Shown here: piece by piece, positions 34,162 through 44,493 of the stretch
Layout of the letters: each line of letters opens with the position of its first letter
Numbering within the stretch: position 1 is the first letter of the stretch
NCBI RefSeq assembly: GCF_023264675.1
Contig: NZ_JAHFVG010000013.1
Location: 62,001-126,000 of the forward strand
Direction: 5' to 3'
DNA: 64,000 bases
Source of the DNA: Rhodococcus sp. (in: high G+C Gram-positive bacteria)
Lineage (GTDB): Bacteria; Actinomycetota; Actinomycetes; Mycobacteriales; Mycobacteriaceae
Translations under genes and position numbers: made by a program
Notes under the pieces: generated by a model
Databases searched by the model: none
Seen by the model: only the letters and a program-made list of their open reading frames with translations
Told to the model about the DNA's origin: nothing

Positions 34162-35304
34162 CTACAGGTTGACCGGGACCAGATCGTCGGCGTGAACCAC
34201 TGGCCTCTGCAGCTCGGGCGAGAGAGCCGAGCTGGATTTACCGAGCATTGCCGCAAGTTCGGACGCGTCGTACGCGACTACGCCTCGTGCCACGACGGTT
34301 CCGCTTGGATCACTCAGCGACACGACGTCACCACCGTAGAAGCGCCCGCTCGTCCCGGTGATTCCAGCGGAGAGCAACGACCGCCTCTTGTCGACCACCG
34401 CACGCACCGCCCCGGCATCGAGCTGAAGATCGCCCGCGACGTCGGCAGCGTGGCGCACCCAGAACCTGCGCGAGGACAACCGGACCGGGCGCGCCGCGAA
34501 CGCTGTTCCCACCTCGGCTGTCGTCAGTGCCGTGTGGGCGTCGGAGGCCGCAGCGAGAAGGACAGGTACGCCCGCGTCGGCCGCCAGGCGAGCGGCGGAC
34601 AGTTTGGATGCCATACCGCCGGTCCCGAGTGCTCCCCCCGAGCCCGCGACCACACCGTCGAGATCCTCCGGGCTGTCCACCTCGGAAATGAGTGTGGCAG
34701 CGCCCTTTCGCGGATCGCCGTCGTAGAGGCCGTCGACATCGGACAACAACACGAGGGCATCGGCGCCGACCAGGTGAGCGACGAGTGCTGCCAATCGATC
34801 GTTGTCGCCGAACCGGATCTCGGCCGTCGCCACCGTGTCGTTCTCGTTGACGATGGCGACGGCACCCAATGACCGAAGCCGATCGAGGGTGCGCTGAGCA
34901 TTGCGATGGTTCGTTCGCCGCGCGATGTCCTCCGCGGTGAGGAGAACTTGCCCGACCGTGCGGCCGTACCGGGCGAACGACGTGCCCCAGGCATGCGCGA
35001 GCGCCAGCTGTCCGACACTCGCTGCCGCCTGCTTCGTCGCCAGATCTCTTGGCCGCTTGGACAATCCGAGCGGAGCGATGCCCGCACCGATTGCTCCCGA
35101 CGACACGACCACCACATCGGTACCCGCGCGCATCCGGCCTTCGATGGCGTCGGCCAGACGATCGAGCCACTCCACTTCCAGTCCGCCCTCGAGAGAGGTC
35201 AGTGCGGACGAACCGATCTTGACGACGATTCGCTTGGCGCCTGCGACCACCGTTCTCGTGGCGGAACCCGCAGCCGAAGTCGATTCGGCCTCGGCCTCGG
35301 TCAT
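34162..35304 (-). CDS. proB: Glutamate 5-kinase
   Basis: Start is the ATG at 35302-35304, overlapping the obgE stop (ATGA); 380 residues. The amino-acid kinase domain carries [59 protein letters not shown] and [15 protein letters not shown]. The C-terminal PUA domain (about 285-380) is present. It phosphorylates glutamate, the first and feedback-inhibited step of proline synthesis. A longer open frame upstream overlaps obgE and is not coding. Confidence 0.95.
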   Translation of the reverse strand: MTEAEAESTSAAGSATRTVVAGAKRIVVKIGSSALTSLEGGLEVEWLDRLADAIEGRMRAGTDVVVVSSGAIGAGIAPLGLSKRPRDLATKQAAASVGQLALAHAWGTSFARYGRTVGQVLLTAEDIARRTNHRNAQRTLDRLRSLGAVAIVNENDTVATAEIRFGDNDRLAALVAHLVGADALVLLSDVDGLYDGDPRKGAATLISEVDSPEDLDGVVAGSGGALGTGGMASKLSAARLAADAGVPVLLAAASDAHTALTTAEVGTAFAARPVRLSSRRFWVRHAADVAGDLQLDAGAVRAVVDKRRSLLSAGITGTSGRFYGGDVVSLSDPSGTVVARGVVAYDASELAAMLGKSSSALSPELQRPVVHADDLVPVNL

Positions 35305-36749
35305 TCCTCGGTTTCGAGTCCGCGTCGGACTCGACGAGCATGCTTGCGTTCGTCGGCGCCGATGCGATCGACCTGATCGAGCCGTGCATCCGTACCGCGG
35401 CCGGTTCGGGTCACCTCGACACCGGACGGAGTCATCGGTTCCCAATCGAAGGACACCGTGCCGATGGTGACCGAAGCACCGGGCTCCGCGCCCAGTTTGA
35501 TCAGTGCCGCTTCGACGCCAAGTCGAGCGAGCCTGTCCGCCAGGTATCCGACGGCTTCGTCGTTGCTGAACTGAGTCTGAGCGACCCACCGCTCCGGACG
35601 AGTACCGAGCACGATGAAACCGCCAGGGACATCCGGATCCTTGACGACCTGGAAGCCCTCCTCGTTGCGGGCGACCGGACGCAGAACGGCGCGCCGTGGC
35701 TCGGCGGGAGGATGTGCAACGCGGTACTCGTCGACCATCTTGGCCAGCGCGAAGATCAAGGGCTTCAAGCCTTCTCGGCTCACCGCCGAGATCGTGAACA
35801 CCTGCCACCCGCGCGCCTCGAATTCGGGAGTGACCATCTCGGCGAGTTCTGCGGCCTCCGGAACGTCGGCTTTGTTGAGTACGACGATGCGCGGACGGTC
35901 GGCGAGGTCACCGAGGCTCGCGTCACCCGACAACGCCGGCTTGTACGCGGCGAGTTCCGCCTCGAGCGCGTCGACATCGGAGACCGGATCGCGGCCGGGA
36001 TCGAGCGTCGCGCAATCCACGACGTGCGCGAGCACTGCGCACCGCTCGATGTGGCGGAGGAATTCCAGTCCGAGCCCACGTCCTTCGGAAGCGCCGGGAA
36101 TGAGCCCGGGCACATCTGCGACGGTGAACGTCGTGTCACCGCTCGACACAACACCGAGGTTCGGCACGAGTGTCGTGAACGGGTAGTCGGCGATCTTCGG
36201 TTTCGCAGCCGACAGAACAGACACGAGAGACGACTTGCCCGCGGAGGGGAATCCGACCAGTCCGACGTCGGCGACCGACTTCAGTTCGAGGATCAGGTCC
36301 CGCTCGATGCCGTCCTCGCCCAGGAGCGCGAACCCGGGAGCCTTGCGCGCCTTGGAGGCAAGCGCCGCGTTGCCGAGTCCACCGCGTCCACCGGGGGCAG
36401 CGTCGAATCTTGTTCCCTCACCCGTCATGTCGGCGAGGATGCGGCCGTCCTTGTCGAGTACGACGGTGCCGTCGGGAACTTTGAGCACCAGATCGTCGCC
36501 GTTGGCACCCTCACGGTTGCCGCCCATTCCCTGGGTCCCGTTGGTCCCCTTGGCATGAGAATTGAAGTGGAAGTCGAGGAGCGTGTGCACGCTGCGATCG
36601 ACGACGAAAATCACGCCACCGCCGCGTCCACCGTTGCCGCCGTCCGGGCCACCGAGGGGCTTGAACTTCTCACGATGGACAGAGGAGCAGCCGTTGCCGC
36701 CTTTACCCGCGGTCACGTGGAGGACCACGCGGTCGATGAATCGCGACAT
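35301..36749 (-). CDS. obgE: Obg family GTPase
   Basis: 482 residues. Glycine-rich Obg fold (1-158: [26 protein letters not shown]), G domain ([58 protein letters not shown]), and an OCT domain (about 360-440) followed by a basic tail. Obg takes part in 50S subunit assembly and stress control. It follows rpmA in the classic rplU-rpmA-obg order, with a hairpin in between. Confidence 0.96.
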   Translation of the reverse strand: MSRFIDRVVLHVTAGKGGNGCSSVHREKFKPLGGPDGGNGGRGGGVIFVVDRSVHTLLDFHFNSHAKGTNGTQGMGGNREGANGDDLVLKVPDGTVVLDKDGRILADMTGEGTRFDAAPGGRGGLGNAALASKARKAPGFALLGEDGIERDLILELKSVADVGLVGFPSAGKSSLVSVLSAAKPKIADYPFTTLVPNLGVVSSGDTTFTVADVPGLIPGASEGRGLGLEFLRHIERCAVLAHVVDCATLDPGRDPVSDVDALEAELAAYKPALSGDASLGDLADRPRIVVLNKADVPEAAELAEMVTPEFEARGWQVFTISAVSREGLKPLIFALAKMVDEYRVAHPPAEPRRAVLRPVARNEEGFQVVKDPDVPGGFIVLGTRPERWVAQTQFSNDEAVGYLADRLARLGVEAALIKLGAEPGASVTIGTVSFDWEPMTPSGVEVTRTGRGTDARLDQVDRIGADERKHARRVRRGLETEE

Positions 36750-36814
36750 AGCTGCCTTCGATCCTTCCTCGGCCGGATCGCGACCGAAATTGTTCTATCC
36801 CCATACACACGATA

Positions 36815-36850
36815 AGGGCGGACCGGGGTATCTAGACCCTGGTCCGCCCT
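36815..36850 (-). terminator. Strong hairpin between rpmA and obgE
   Basis: Ten-base perfect arms AGGGCGGACC and GGTCCGCCCT, with an inner GGG/CCC pairing in the loop. Only TTATCG follows on the minus strand, so it may be a partial terminator or processing site that lowers obgE expression relative to the ribosomal protein genes. Confidence 0.7.
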
Positions 36851-36928
36851 GATCGACTAGCTTTGGGCGCGCCGTGTGGCTTCCGGAGGTGTCCGGATGC
36901 CTACCGACGCAGTTGGTGCAGTGTCGGA

Positions 36929-37192
36929 CTAGGCCTCGACTGCGACCGGAACGATGTTCACGGTCTTGCGTCCACGCTTGGCGCCGAATTCGACTGCGCC
37001 TGCGGACAATGCGAACAGCGTGTCGTCTCCGCCACGGCCGACGTTGACGCCGGGGTGGAAGTGCGTGCCGCGCTGACGAACCAGGATCTCGCCTGCGCTG
37101 ACCGTCTGGCCGCCGAAACGCTTGACGCCGAGGCGCTGTGAGTTCGAATCGCGACCGTTACGGGAGCTTGATGCACCCTTCTTATGTGCCAT
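36929..37192 (-). CDS. rpmA: 50S ribosomal protein L27
   Basis: 87 residues: [28 protein letters not shown] is the conserved L27 N-terminus that reaches the peptidyl transferase centre, with no cleavable extension of the Firmicutes type. [18 protein letters not shown] completes the fold. 66 bases after rplU. Confidence 0.98.
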   Translation of the reverse strand: MAHKKGASSSRNGRDSNSQRLGVKRFGGQTVSAGEILVRQRGTHFHPGVNVGRGGDDTLFALSAGAVEFGAKRGRKTVNIVPVAVEA

Positions 37193-37258
37193 GTGCGTAC
37201 CCTCCTCGGGTAAGAAGAACGCCGACTCTTATCAAGAAACCGGCTGTGAGAGAACTGG

Positions 37259-37570
37259 TTACTTGATACCGGTGACCTTGAGCACGGTCAGCTTCTGCCT
37301 GTGACCCTGACGCTTGTGGTAACCGGTCTTGTTCTTGAACTTGTGGATGCGGATCTTCGGGCCCTTGGTGTGCTCGACGATCTCGCCGGCGACGGAGATC
37401 TTCGCCAGCTTGTCTGCATCTGTGGTCAGGTCGGAACCGTCTACGACGAGGACCGGAGCAAGCGAGACAGCAGTGCCGGGCGCTCCCTCGATCTTCTCGA
37501 CCTTGACGAGGTCACCAACAGCGACCTTGTACTGCTTTCCGCCGGTCTTGACGATCGCGTACGTTGCCAT
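37259..37570 (-). CDS. rplU: 50S ribosomal protein L21
   Basis: Start is the ATG at 37568-37570 (103 residues); a longer in-frame start would add 27 unrelated residues. [27 protein letters not shown] and the C-terminal [24 protein letters not shown] are diagnostic. It opens the rplU-rpmA-obgE-proB cluster. Confidence 0.98.
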   Translation of the reverse strand: MATYAIVKTGGKQYKVAVGDLVKVEKIEGAPGTAVSLAPVLVVDGSDLTTDADKLAKISVAGEIVEHTKGPKIRIHKFKNKTGYHKRQGHRQKLTVLKVTGIK

Positions 37571-37725
37571 CGGAGGGCTACCCCTTGCTTCTTCGAACTT
37601 GCTCGCGCTGCCCACGGCAACACGACTGGTCTGATCTTGCTGGTTTTCCAACTCCCAGATGAACGGTTGCAGGCCAGGAAGTAATCAAGGCACAACAGAA
37701 CGGTGTCACCGGGAGCGACTTATCA

Positions 37726-37755
37726 AGGTTACGGCAGACGGGCGGCCATGGTCAA
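37726..37755 (-). promoter_or_regulatory. Candidate promoter of the rplU operon
   Basis: On the minus strand TTGACC (37755-37750), 18 bases, TAACCT (37731-37726), giving a leader of about 150 bases before rplU. The leader may carry L21-type autoregulation, but I do not recognise a known motif. Confidence 0.4.
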
Positions 37756-37774
37756 ACCGCCTGTCCCCCGCGAC

Positions 37775-40700
37775 CTAGGCGTCTACGGGCGGGCCCGCCG
37801 GACGAGCCGCTGCGCGCCGCCGGCGAGGCTTGCCGACAGGCGGCTCCTGCACTGCGTCGGACGCGTCCACCTGCGTGAACGCTGGCGCCGTGACTGGTGC
37901 AGCCTCGGAGTCGGACGCGTCGGACGCGCCCTCGGACGTAGCCGGGATCACGAACACCGCGCCCGCGTCCGGCGCTTCGGCAGTGGGAGCCGCGGCCTTC
38001 CGTGCGACCCGACGTCCGCGCCTGGCCTTCGCCACGGGCGGCTCTGCCGAGGGCTCGACAGCCGTCGGCAGCGAAGCGTCTGCGTCGGTCGAGGCTGCTG
38101 CACTGTCCGCCGACACAGCACTGTCCGCGAGCACAGCACTGTCGGTAGTCGGTGACTCGTCCACGACAGGCTCTGGCCTCACGACGGGCTCTGTACCCAC
38201 CGCAGGCTCTGTAGTCACCACAGGCTCTGTAGTCACCGCAGGCACCACTATGTCGCCAGGCACCTCGGTGGACGCCGACGGATCGTGCTGAGCTGCCGCA
38301 GCAGGCCTCGACGCCTTGCGGCGGCCGTTCCTGCCGCCACGACGACTCGGAGCGCTTGGCTCGGAAGAGCCTGCCTCCTCGACCTGAACCGTCTCACCCT
38401 GCACCGCTTCACCCTGGACAGCTTCACCCTGGACAGCGGCGACGTCGGCTGCGTCGATGACCTTCGTATCCGACGCAACGGATCCGTCGGCGTTGTGGTC
38501 GACCACATCCGCCGGTGTCACGTCCGCGACGACCTCGTCGTGGTGCGCTGCCATCGCCAGAGCCACGGGATGTGCACGTTTCACCGAAGGGTCGGCGCCA
38601 TGATCGTGGTGCTCGGTCGCAGGCGTTCCCGTCTGTGCCGATGGTGTCGCGTTGGAGACGGGGTTCTCGGCCTTGTCGCGACCGCGGCGCTTGCGCTGCG
38701 ATCCCGAGTCACCGCGCTGCGACCCTCCACGAGCGCCGTCGTCCTGCTTGGCCTCGACCGGGAACGGATGCACGATGATTCCTCGGCCCTGGCAGTGCTC
38801 GCAGGTCGTCGAGAATGCTTCGACCAGTCCGGTGCCGAGCTTCTTGCGTGTCATCTGCACGAGACCGAGCGAGGTGACCTCGGACACCTGGTGCCGGGTC
38901 CGGTCGCGCCCGAGAGCCTCGGTCAGTCGCCGCAGAACCAGGTCACGGTTCGATTCGAGGACCATGTCGATGAAGTCGACGACGATCATTCCGCCGATGT
39001 CACGCAGCCGCATCTGTCGGACGACCTCTTCGGCCGCCTCCAGGTTGTTGCGGGTGACCGTCTCTTCGAGGTTGCCGCCGGAGCCGGTGAACTTACCGGT
39101 GTTGACGTCGACCACGGTCATGGCTTCGGTGCGGTCGATGACCAGCGTTCCGCCCGACGGAAGCCACACCTTCCGATCCAGAGCCTTCGCCAACTGCTCG
39201 TCGATGCGATGGGCCTCGAACACGTCCGGCTGACCCGGTTCGGCTACGTGGCGCTCCAGCTTCGGCAGCATGTCGGCTGCGACCGTCTCGATGTAGTTCG
39301 AGGTGGTCGACCACGCCTTCTCGCCTTCGATGACCAGCTTGACGAAGTCCTCGTTGAACAGGTCACGAATGACCTTCACCAACAGATCGGGCTCTTCGTA
39401 CAGAGTTTGAGGCTGGCTCCCCTTGCCTGTCTCGGCCTTGGCCGACGCCTCTTCGATGCTGGCCCACTGCGCCTGCAACCGCTCGACATCGCGTGCGAGC
39501 TCCTCTTCGCTGACGCCCTCGGCCGCGGTACGGATTATGACTCCGGCTTCGGACGGGACGATCTCGCGAAGGATCTCCTTCAAACGCTTGCGCTCGGTGT
39601 CGGGAAGCTTGCGGCTGATGCCGGTCGAGCTGCCACCGGGCACGTAGACGAGGTACCGACCGGCCAACGACAGCTGCGTCGTCAGACGCGCACCCTTGTG
39701 TCCCACCGGATCCTTGCTGACCTGCACCAGAACCTGGTCACCCGGCTTGAGCGCCTGCTCGATCTTGCGTGAGTTACCGCCGAGACCTGCCGCGTCCCAG
39801 TTGACTTCACCGGCGTAGAGGACGCCGTTGCGTCCCCGACCGATGTCGACGAACGCCGCTTCCATGCTGGGCAGCACGTTCTGCACACGGCCGAGGTAGA
39901 CGTTGCCCACCATCGAGGCCGACGCGCTACTGGTGACGAAATGCTCGACGAGAACCCCGTCTTCGAGCACGGCGACCTGCGTGGTCTCTCCCTGCTCCGG
40001 GAACGACTTCTCGCGAACCACCATGACGCGATCGACGGACTCGCGGCGCGCGAGGAATTCGGACTCCGTCAGGATCGGCGGACGACGACGCCCGGCGTCG
40101 CGGCCGTCGCGGCGTCGCTGACGCTTGGCTTCGAGACGCGTCGATCCCGTGATGCCCTGGACTTCGTCCTTGTTGCGAGCCTTGTTTCGCGGTTCGCGCT
40201 CGTGGACCACCGTGTTCGGCGGATCGTCTTCCGACGACGCCGCGTCCGAAGCCGGGTCTCCCGAGCTGCGACGACGCCGACGCCGACGCCGACGCCTGCT
40301 CGATCCGTCGGCTCCGTCCTGGTCGTCGTCCTCGGAATCGTCGGCCGAGGATTCAGCTCCGGTGTCCTCGGACTCGTCGGAGTCCGACGAACGAGTCGAG
40401 TCCGTTGATTCCGTCGAGTCGTCGCTATCGGACGAATCGGCTGCACGCGAGCCCGATCGAGATCGACTTCGACGACGCGAACGCCGCTCCCCCGTCGGCT
40501 TGTCCTCGGAATCACCGTCGGTGGAGTCGTCGGATTCGGCATCGACCTCGGTGCCGTCAGCCGTCACGGCATCGCCTGTGACTGCATCGCGTTTCGCGGT
40601 GTCCACCGCATCGTCGGAATCGTCCCCTGCAGAACTGCTGTCCGACGAATCGTCCGACTCGTCGTCTGAGTTGCCATCGCTCGACTGATCGCCGCGCCCG

Positions 40701-41641
40701 CGCCCGCGCCCGCGACGCCCTCGCCTACGACGGCGAGGCTGCGACTGATCGTCGTCGCCGTCGTCGGAGTCCGTCGAATCGGACTGCGCGTCGTTGCTGC
40801 CGGTGTCGTCGTCGTTCTTGTCGTCGTTCGTGTCCGCTTTGTTCTCGTGCAGGTCACGGTCTGCGGCGGGCTTCTTCGGGTCGGCATCCGTGGAGTGAGC
40901 TACCTCAGCCGAATCGACAGCCGCGACCGAAGGTCCGGTGCCAGTCGATGCTGCGGTGCCGGTAGATGCTGCGGCGCCGGTCGATGCTGCGGCGCCGGTC
41001 GAGTCGGCGCTGCCCTCGCTGGAGGCTGGCTCAGCAGCCGGGCCTGCAGCTTTTCGGCTACGACGACGCTTCGGCGGTGCTTCCACTGCCGCTTCCGGCT
41101 GGAGGAACACCGGTGTGGCGAACGCGGCCCGCGGCGGTGCCGATGCATCGGGGTCGGCGCTGTCGCCGACATTCGACGTGGGTGCGGGCGCGGCCGCGGG
41201 TGTGGAGAACAAGCTGTTCTCCGGACCACTGTGTTTAGCCGGATCCACGTGTACGGGAGTGCCCGCACCGACTGGCGGCACCGGCACGACGGGCGCTGCG
41301 TCCGTCAGCAGCAGCGGCTCGTCGGCCGGAGCGGCCTCGACCGCAGGTGACTCGACTGCAGGTGACTCGACTGCAGCAGCGGCGCCTGCCCCCGCGAAAG
41401 CACTGTGCACGGTCTCGGCAACGTCGCGGCCGAGACTGGACTGAGCGCTGCGGGCTTCGATGCCGAGCTCACCGAGTTTGGCGAGCACCTGCTTGCTGGT
41501 GACGCCGATGATCTTTGCCAACGCGTGCACGCGTAAGCGGTCGGGGAACGTCGGAGTCACTCCTGCAGACGCACCCTCGTCACCTGCTGAACTTCCTGAG
41601 TTCGAATTCTGTACGTCTTCGGGCGGGGCTTGATCGGCCAC
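37775..41641 (-). CDS. rne: Ribonuclease E/G family endoribonuclease
   Basis: Start is the GTG at 41639-41641, six bases after GAGGAGA; 1288 residues. An IF2-N-like helical domain (about 30-65: DRLRVHALAKIIGVTSKQVLAKLGELGIEARSAQSSLG) opens the protein, followed by about 450 low-complexity residues rich in Asp/Ser then Arg, an S1 domain (about 575-615: GNVYLGRVQNVLPSMEAAFVDIG), the catalytic region (Asp in MTVVDVNTGKF and MIVVDFIDM), the zinc link CEHCQGRG, and a disordered C-terminus of about 340 residues with TEPVV-type repeats. It initiates mRNA decay and rRNA processing. Flanking disordered arms scaffold partners in mycobacteria. Confidence 0.95.
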   Translation of the reverse strand: MADQAPPEDVQNSNSGSSAGDEGASAGVTPTFPDRLRVHALAKIIGVTSKQVLAKLGELGIEARSAQSSLGRDVAETVHSAFAGAGAAAAVESPAVESPAVEAAPADEPLLLTDAAPVVPVPPVGAGTPVHVDPAKHSGPENSLFSTPAAAPAPTSNVGDSADPDASAPPRAAFATPVFLQPEAAVEAPPKRRRSRKAAGPAAEPASSEGSADSTGAAASTGAAASTGTAASTGTGPSVAAVDSAEVAHSTDADPKKPAADRDLHENKADTNDDKNDDDTGSNDAQSDSTDSDDGDDDQSQPRRRRRGRRGRGRGRGDQSSDGNSDDESDDSSDSSSAGDDSDDAVDTAKRDAVTGDAVTADGTEVDAESDDSTDGDSEDKPTGERRSRRRSRSRSGSRAADSSDSDDSTESTDSTRSSDSDESEDTGAESSADDSEDDDQDGADGSSRRRRRRRRRRSSGDPASDAASSEDDPPNTVVHEREPRNKARNKDEVQGITGSTRLEAKRQRRRDGRDAGRRRPPILTESEFLARRESVDRVMVVREKSFPEQGETTQVAVLEDGVLVEHFVTSSASASMVGNVYLGRVQNVLPSMEAAFVDIGRGRNGVLYAGEVNWDAAGLGGNSRKIEQALKPGDQVLVQVSKDPVGHKGARLTTQLSLAGRYLVYVPGGSSTGISRKLPDTERKRLKEILREIVPSEAGVIIRTAAEGVSEEELARDVERLQAQWASIEEASAKAETGKGSQPQTLYEEPDLLVKVIRDLFNEDFVKLVIEGEKAWSTTSNYIETVAADMLPKLERHVAEPGQPDVFEAHRIDEQLAKALDRKVWLPSGGTLVIDRTEAMTVVDVNTGKFTGSGGNLEETVTRNNLEAAEEVVRQMRLRDIGGMIVVDFIDMVLESNRDLVLRRLTEALGRDRTRHQVSEVTSLGLVQMTRKKLGTGLVEAFSTTCEHCQGRGIIVHPFPVEAKQDDGARGGSQRGDSGSQRKRRGRDKAENPVSNATPSAQTGTPATEHHDHGADPSVKRAHPVALAMAAHHDEVVADVTPADVVDHNADGSVASDTKVIDAADVAAVQGEAVQGEAVQGETVQVEEAGSSEPSAPSRRGGRNGRRKASRPAAAAQHDPSASTEVPGDIVVPAVTTEPVVTTEPAVGTEPVVRPEPVVDESPTTDSAVLADSAVSADSAAASTDADASLPTAVEPSAEPPVAKARRGRRVARKAAAPTAEAPDAGAVFVIPATSEGASDASDSEAAPVTAPAFTQVDASDAVQEPPVGKPRRRRAAARPAGPPVDA

Positions 41642-42185
41642 GTATGTCTCCTCGGGCCCCCGGGCGCGTCCACCCGATGTTCTGGTGTGACGCGGCCACG
41701 CGAGGGCAATCCTTGTGTTCTGACGCCGGGTTTCGGCGCCAGTTGGTCTGGTTTCGCTCCGAGCCCCGTGCACAGTCCACAGCGTGTGGCCGGTGCGCCG
41801 AGCGCGTTGCCTTGCTGGATGGCTTTTGTTATCCCGAGTCCGAGCGCCTGATCATCAAGCATGCCGAAGCGGTGGGGTCTTCCCACTCCGTCGGCAGCGA
41901 TGACGGGCATCGCACTGCGGGTGTCATCCGGTTGCTTCCACGAGAACATCACGTGGGGTGACGTTCGATCGTGCTGAAACTTTCGTTTCGTGTGTTGCAA
42001 AGCCTGTAGGTACTGCAAAACTTGTCGGGTACTGCAATTTGTCGACGGTAGAACCGACGGTGTGAAAGCAACCTTCACGAGTATCCCACACCGAGGGTTG
42101 CCGACCCGCCACACCGCTGAAGATCGCATTGTCTTCCGGCGTGGCGGGCGTCGTCGACGATGCCTACTCGGGCGAAGCTACGAGG
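41642..42185 (-). other. 544-base gap: probable rne leader and ndk 3' region
   Basis: No convincing gene. An open minus-strand frame at 41557-42129 has no recognisable family and runs into the rne start in another frame. It holds tandem repeats at 42009-42044, and a hairpin GAAAC-GAAA-GTTTC (minus strand, 41976-41989) with a GNRA-type loop. A long 5' leader would suit RNase E, whose mRNA is autoregulated through its leader in E. coli. Confidence 0.5.
42009..42044. repeat. Two adjacent direct repeats upstream of rne
   Basis: GGTACTGCAAAACTTGTCG (42009-42027) is followed at once by GGTACTGCAATTTGTCG (42028-42044). They sit about 370-400 bases before the rne start, a likely promoter or leader region. 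Confidence 0.6.
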
Positions 42186-42599
42186 TCAGCCGAGAGCCGG
42201 GAACCACAGCGCGATCTCGCGATCGGCCGATTCGACGGAATCGGATCCGTGCACGAGGTTCTGCTGCCCGTCCAGCGCGAGGTCGCCTCGAATGGTGCCG
42301 GGAACGGCTTTCTCCACCGGATCGGTCCCGCCGGCGATCTGGCGGAATGCGGCAATAGCGCGCGGTCCTTCGAGGACGGCGGCGACAACCGGTCCCGAGG
42401 TGATGAAGTCGAGCAGAGCCGGAAAGAACGGCTTGCCTTCGTGTTCGGCGTAGTGGGCACTGGCCAGGTCGAGTGGAACGGACTTGAGCTCGAGTGCTGC
42501 GATGCTCAGTCCCTTCTTCTCGACGCGGCCCAGTATCTCCCCTACGTATCGGCGGGAAACTCCGTCTGGCTTGATCAGTACAAGGGTGCGCTCGGTCAC
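42186..42599 (-). CDS. ndk: Nucleoside diphosphate kinase
   Basis: 137 residues. [31 protein letters not shown] opens the fold; the active-site His is in [21 protein letters not shown]. It balances nucleoside triphosphate pools. It lies 68 bases after the DUF4233 gene, in the conserved valS-folC-DUF4233-ndk-rne order. Confidence 0.97.
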   Translation of the reverse strand: MTERTLVLIKPDGVSRRYVGEILGRVEKKGLSIAALELKSVPLDLASAHYAEHEGKPFFPALLDFITSGPVVAAVLEGPRAIAAFRQIAGGTDPVEKAVPGTIRGDLALDGQQNLVHGSDSVESADREIALWFPALG

Positions 42600-42667
42600 G
42601 ACACCAGAGCGTAGTGGACGGGAATCGGGCGCCGTCGGCCAGTACTCGACGCCCCGGCGCCGGTAGG

Positions 42668-43072
42668 TCAGTCCCGCTGGCCGTAGAGCATGCCTCGGTC
42701 GATTCGACGGGTGATGTCACGGCGCAGGTAGATCAGGTAGATCCATACGGCTCCGAAGATCACCCCGACGATTCCGATGGACAGGTGAATGAAGACGCCC
42801 AGGAGAACGAGCACCTGGATGGTGATGTTGACCTGCATGGCCTGGGGGCGCCCCTGCATTCCGCACGCCAGAACCATCAGGATGGCCAACGCCACGATGT
42901 AGACGGTGGAGAACCACGTGAGGCCGCCGCCGACGGTGGACACCACGGGTAGCGCCAGCAGGATGACGATCATCTCCAGAATGAGCGTTCCGGAGCAGAC
43001 CCCTCGGAAGCCCTTCCATGGGTCGTTCGTCGGCGGTTTGAACGCTGGATGGTCCTGAGCTTCCTCGCTCAT
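42668..43072 (-). CDS. DUF4233 small membrane protein
   Basis: 134 residues; ATG overlaps the folC stop (ATGA). Four hydrophobic helices follow a soluble N-terminus ([24 protein letters not shown] is the family's most conserved part). The gene is found between folC and ndk throughout Mycobacteriales (Rv2446c). Its function is not known. Confidence 0.88.
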   Translation of the reverse strand: MSEEAQDHPAFKPPTNDPWKGFRGVCSGTLILEMIVILLALPVVSTVGGGLTWFSTVYIVALAILMVLACGMQGRPQAMQVNITIQVLVLLGVFIHLSIGIVGVIFGAVWIYLIYLRRDITRRIDRGMLYGQRD

Positions 43073-44493
43073 ACTGGGTCCTTTCCGAACAAAGTCCTCG
43101 CAGCGCCTGCGGTGACGACGGAACCGGTGACGACCACTCCGGCCCCCGACACCGCTTCTCCGGGATCGGCGACCTCCTCGGCGAGTCCGATCGCGGTCTC
43201 GAGAGCGTCGGCCAGCGTGGACGCGACCACGACTCGCTCGTCACCGAACTTGGCCACGGCCAGGTTCGCCAACTCCTCGACGTCCATTGCCCGAGGCGAA
43301 CCGTTGTGCGTGACGACGATCTCGTCGAATACCGGTTCGAGCACGGAGAGCATCTGCTCGACATCCTTGTCGCCCATCACGCTGACGACGCCTACCAACT
43401 TACGAAAATCGAATTCTTCGGCGAGTGTGGCCGCCAGCGCCCGCGCGCCGTGCGGGTTGTGCGCCGCATCGAGAAACACCGTCGGCGCGTTCCTGACGCG
43501 TTCGAGCCGGCCGGGATTGACGATGGACGCGAATGCCGCGCGGACGATGTCCGCATCGAGCTGACGATCAGGGCCTGCTCCGAAGAACGCTTCGACCGCC
43601 GCGAGTGCAAGCGAGGCATTGAGTGCCTGATGCTCGCCGTGCAGTGGCAGGAAGATGTCGCTGTACACGCCGCCGAGGCCCTGCAACTCCAGCTGCTGTC
43701 CGCCGACGGCAACTTGCCGGGCCAGGACACGAAACTCCGAGCCCTGCCGTGCGACGGCTGCATCCGCCTCGACCGCAGCGCGGAGCAGGACCTCGGTGAC
43801 CTCGGGCTTCTGCTCCGCGATGATCGCGACGGTGTCGCGTGGATCGAGCCGCTCCGGGGATCGCTTGATGATCCCGCCCTTCTCGGCTGCTATTCCGGCA
43901 AGGTCGCTGCCGAGGAACTCGACGTGATCGATGTCGATCGGTGTGATCACCGCGACCTCGCCGTCGACGACGTTCGTGGCATCCCAGCGTCCACCGAGGC
44001 CGACCTCGACCACGGCTACCTCGATCGGTGCTTCGGCGAATGCTGCGAAGGCCATCGCCGTGGTGACCTCGAATTTGCTCATTCGTGGGCCGCCAGCAGC
44101 TTCGGACTGTCGATCGACCATCTCGACGAACGGGGCGATCTCGTTGTAGGTGTCCACGTAGAGCCGCGGAGAGATCGGCGCACCGTCGATACTGATCCGC
44201 TCGGTCGCCAGCTGCAGGTGCGGGCTCGTCGTCCTGCCGGTTCGGCGGTGAAAATGCGTCAACAATGCGTCGATCATGCGCGTCACCGAGGTCTTGCCGT
44301 TCGTCCCGGCTACATGGATCGACGGGTACGCCTTCTGCGGCGAACCGAGCAGGTCCATCAGCGCGGCGATGCGTGCCGTACTCGGCTCGATCTTGGTTTC
44401 CGGCCAGCGCGTGTCGAGATCGGCCTCGACGAGCACGAGCTCGGCGAGGTCGACCGGATCGGGTTGCACAGGAGTCGAACCGAACTCGGACAC
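43069..44493 (-). CDS. folC: Folylpolyglutamate synthase / dihydrofolate synthase
   Basis: Start is the GTG at 44491-44493, sharing one base with the valS TAG; 474 residues. Mur-ligase type fold: ATP loop HVAGTNGKTSVTRMIDALL, EVGLGGRWDATNVV, ITPIDIDHVEFLGSDLAGIAAEKGGIIK, and DAAHNPHGARALAATL. It adds glutamate to folates. A longer open frame upstream runs through valS and is not coding. Confidence 0.95.
   Translation of the reverse strand: MSEFGSTPVQPDPVDLAELVLVEADLDTRWPETKIEPSTARIAALMDLLGSPQKAYPSIHVAGTNGKTSVTRMIDALLTHFHRRTGRTTSPHLQLATERISIDGAPISPRLYVDTYNEIAPFVEMVDRQSEAAGGPRMSKFEVTTAMAFAAFAEAPIEVAVVEVGLGGRWDATNVVDGEVAVITPIDIDHVEFLGSDLAGIAAEKGGIIKRSPERLDPRDTVAIIAEQKPEVTEVLLRAAVEADAAVARQGSEFRVLARQVAVGGQQLELQGLGGVYSDIFLPLHGEHQALNASLALAAVEAFFGAGPDRQLDADIVRAAFASIVNPGRLERVRNAPTVFLDAAHNPHGARALAATLAEEFDFRKLVGVVSVMGDKDVEQMLSVLEPVFDEIVVTHNGSPRAMDVEELANLAVAKFGDERVVVASTLADALETAIGLAEEVADPGEAVSGAGVVVTGSVVTAGAARTLFGKDPV

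Noticed and set aside
41557..42129. 190-codon minus-strand frame upstream of rne
   Set aside because: No family resemblance, overlaps the rne start in another frame; better explained as rne leader.
42147..42164. Near-palindrome GGCGTCGTCGACGATGCC after ndk
   Set aside because: One mismatch pair, common GTCGAC core in this GC-rich genome, no T-run; too weak as a terminator or operator.
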